This document shows, piece by piece, positions 6,496 through 6,589 of a DNA stretch of 6,589 nucleotides (positions are counted from its first letter, which is position 1; each line of letters begins with the position of its first letter). The notes beneath the pieces are model-generated. The model saw only the letters and a program-made list of their open reading frames with translations, was not told the DNA's origin and ran no database searches. The stretch is from Planctomycetaceae bacterium. GTDB taxonomy: Bacteria > Planctomycetota > Phycisphaerae > Phycisphaerales > SM1A02. Position numbers and translations under genes: made by a program. The DNA lies in the NCBI GenBank assembly GCA_002737585.1, contig NSIA01000165.1, forward strand, positions 1 through 6,589, in the 5' to 3' direction.

Positions 6496-6589
6496 CGTGA
6501 TTTCACAAGTTTACGCTCGTTTCATGCTCACAGGAGTGGACGAACCGGGGGTATTGGGCAAGACTCATATCGTAGCGCGGGGGGGTCAA
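6496..6589. other. Leader region upstream of the first gene, no confident promoter
   Basis: These 94 bases hold no gene. A TTGACC (6589-6584, minus strand) at the window edge looks like a -35 box, but no good -10 element lies 16-18 bases away. A run of seven G occupies 6579-6585. GTGA-TT-TCAC at 6497-6506 is a short inverted repeat directly before the start codon, and no Shine-Dalgarno motif is visible. Confidence 0.4.

Noticed and set aside
6563..6589. Sigma70 promoter beginning with TTGACC at the window edge
   Set aside because: No acceptable -10 element is found at a spacing of 16-18 bases; the nearest AT-rich hexamer is 14 bases away.

Overview
The window reads as bacterial chromosomal DNA of fairly high GC, with every convincing gene on the minus strand, transcribed from the right edge (about 6495) towards the left (about 163). 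My best guess for the source is a planctomycete-type bacterium (Planctomycetota, possibly Phycisphaerae). The basis is an orphan secretin-N-domain-like exported protein with a glycine-rich linker, an MFS carrier with a GET-FP-FALALG first helix and an FGWRSRIY loop, large alanine-rich exported proteins, and patchy Shine-Dalgarno use. No marker gene (rRNA, ribosomal protein) is present to confirm this. No tRNA, rRNA, CRISPR, transposase or phage gene was seen.

Layout in the direction of transcription: (1) 6496-6589, a short leader with no confident promoter. (2) 6495-4615, a 626-residue exported alanine-rich protein with a possible divergent AMMECR1-like N-terminal half and helical repeats behind it. 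(3) 4484-4614, a 131-base spacer with a possible promoter, an inverted repeat over its -10 region, and a perfect hairpin just before the next gene's ribosome binding site. (4) 4483-3347, an exported protein with secretin-N-domain-like segments split by a 34-residue almost pure glycine tract, and no beta-barrel. (5) 3350-1938, an MFS carrier whose GTG start overlaps the previous stop (GTGA). (6) 1928-480, a multi-pass GT-C (GT39/ArnT-like) membrane glycosyltransferase, 9 bases after the MFS stop and with its own GAGG site. (7) 468-163, a 101-residue soluble protein of unknown function, 11 bases after the glycosyltransferase stop. (8) 97-168, four perfect copies of an 18-bp tandem repeat; the stop codon of the last gene lies in the last copy.

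Genes 4 to 7 are packed tightly enough (4-base overlap, then gaps of 9 and 11) to be one operon; gene 2 may be co-transcribed or separate. Taken together the cluster is envelope-oriented: two exported proteins, a carrier and a lipid-linked-sugar glycosyltransferase. No shared pathway can be proven from sequence. The most noteworthy points are the barrel-less secretin-like protein with its glycine tract, the possible exported AMMECR1-like fusion, the small conserved-looking protein at the operon end, and the 18-bp tandem array that overlaps a stop codon.
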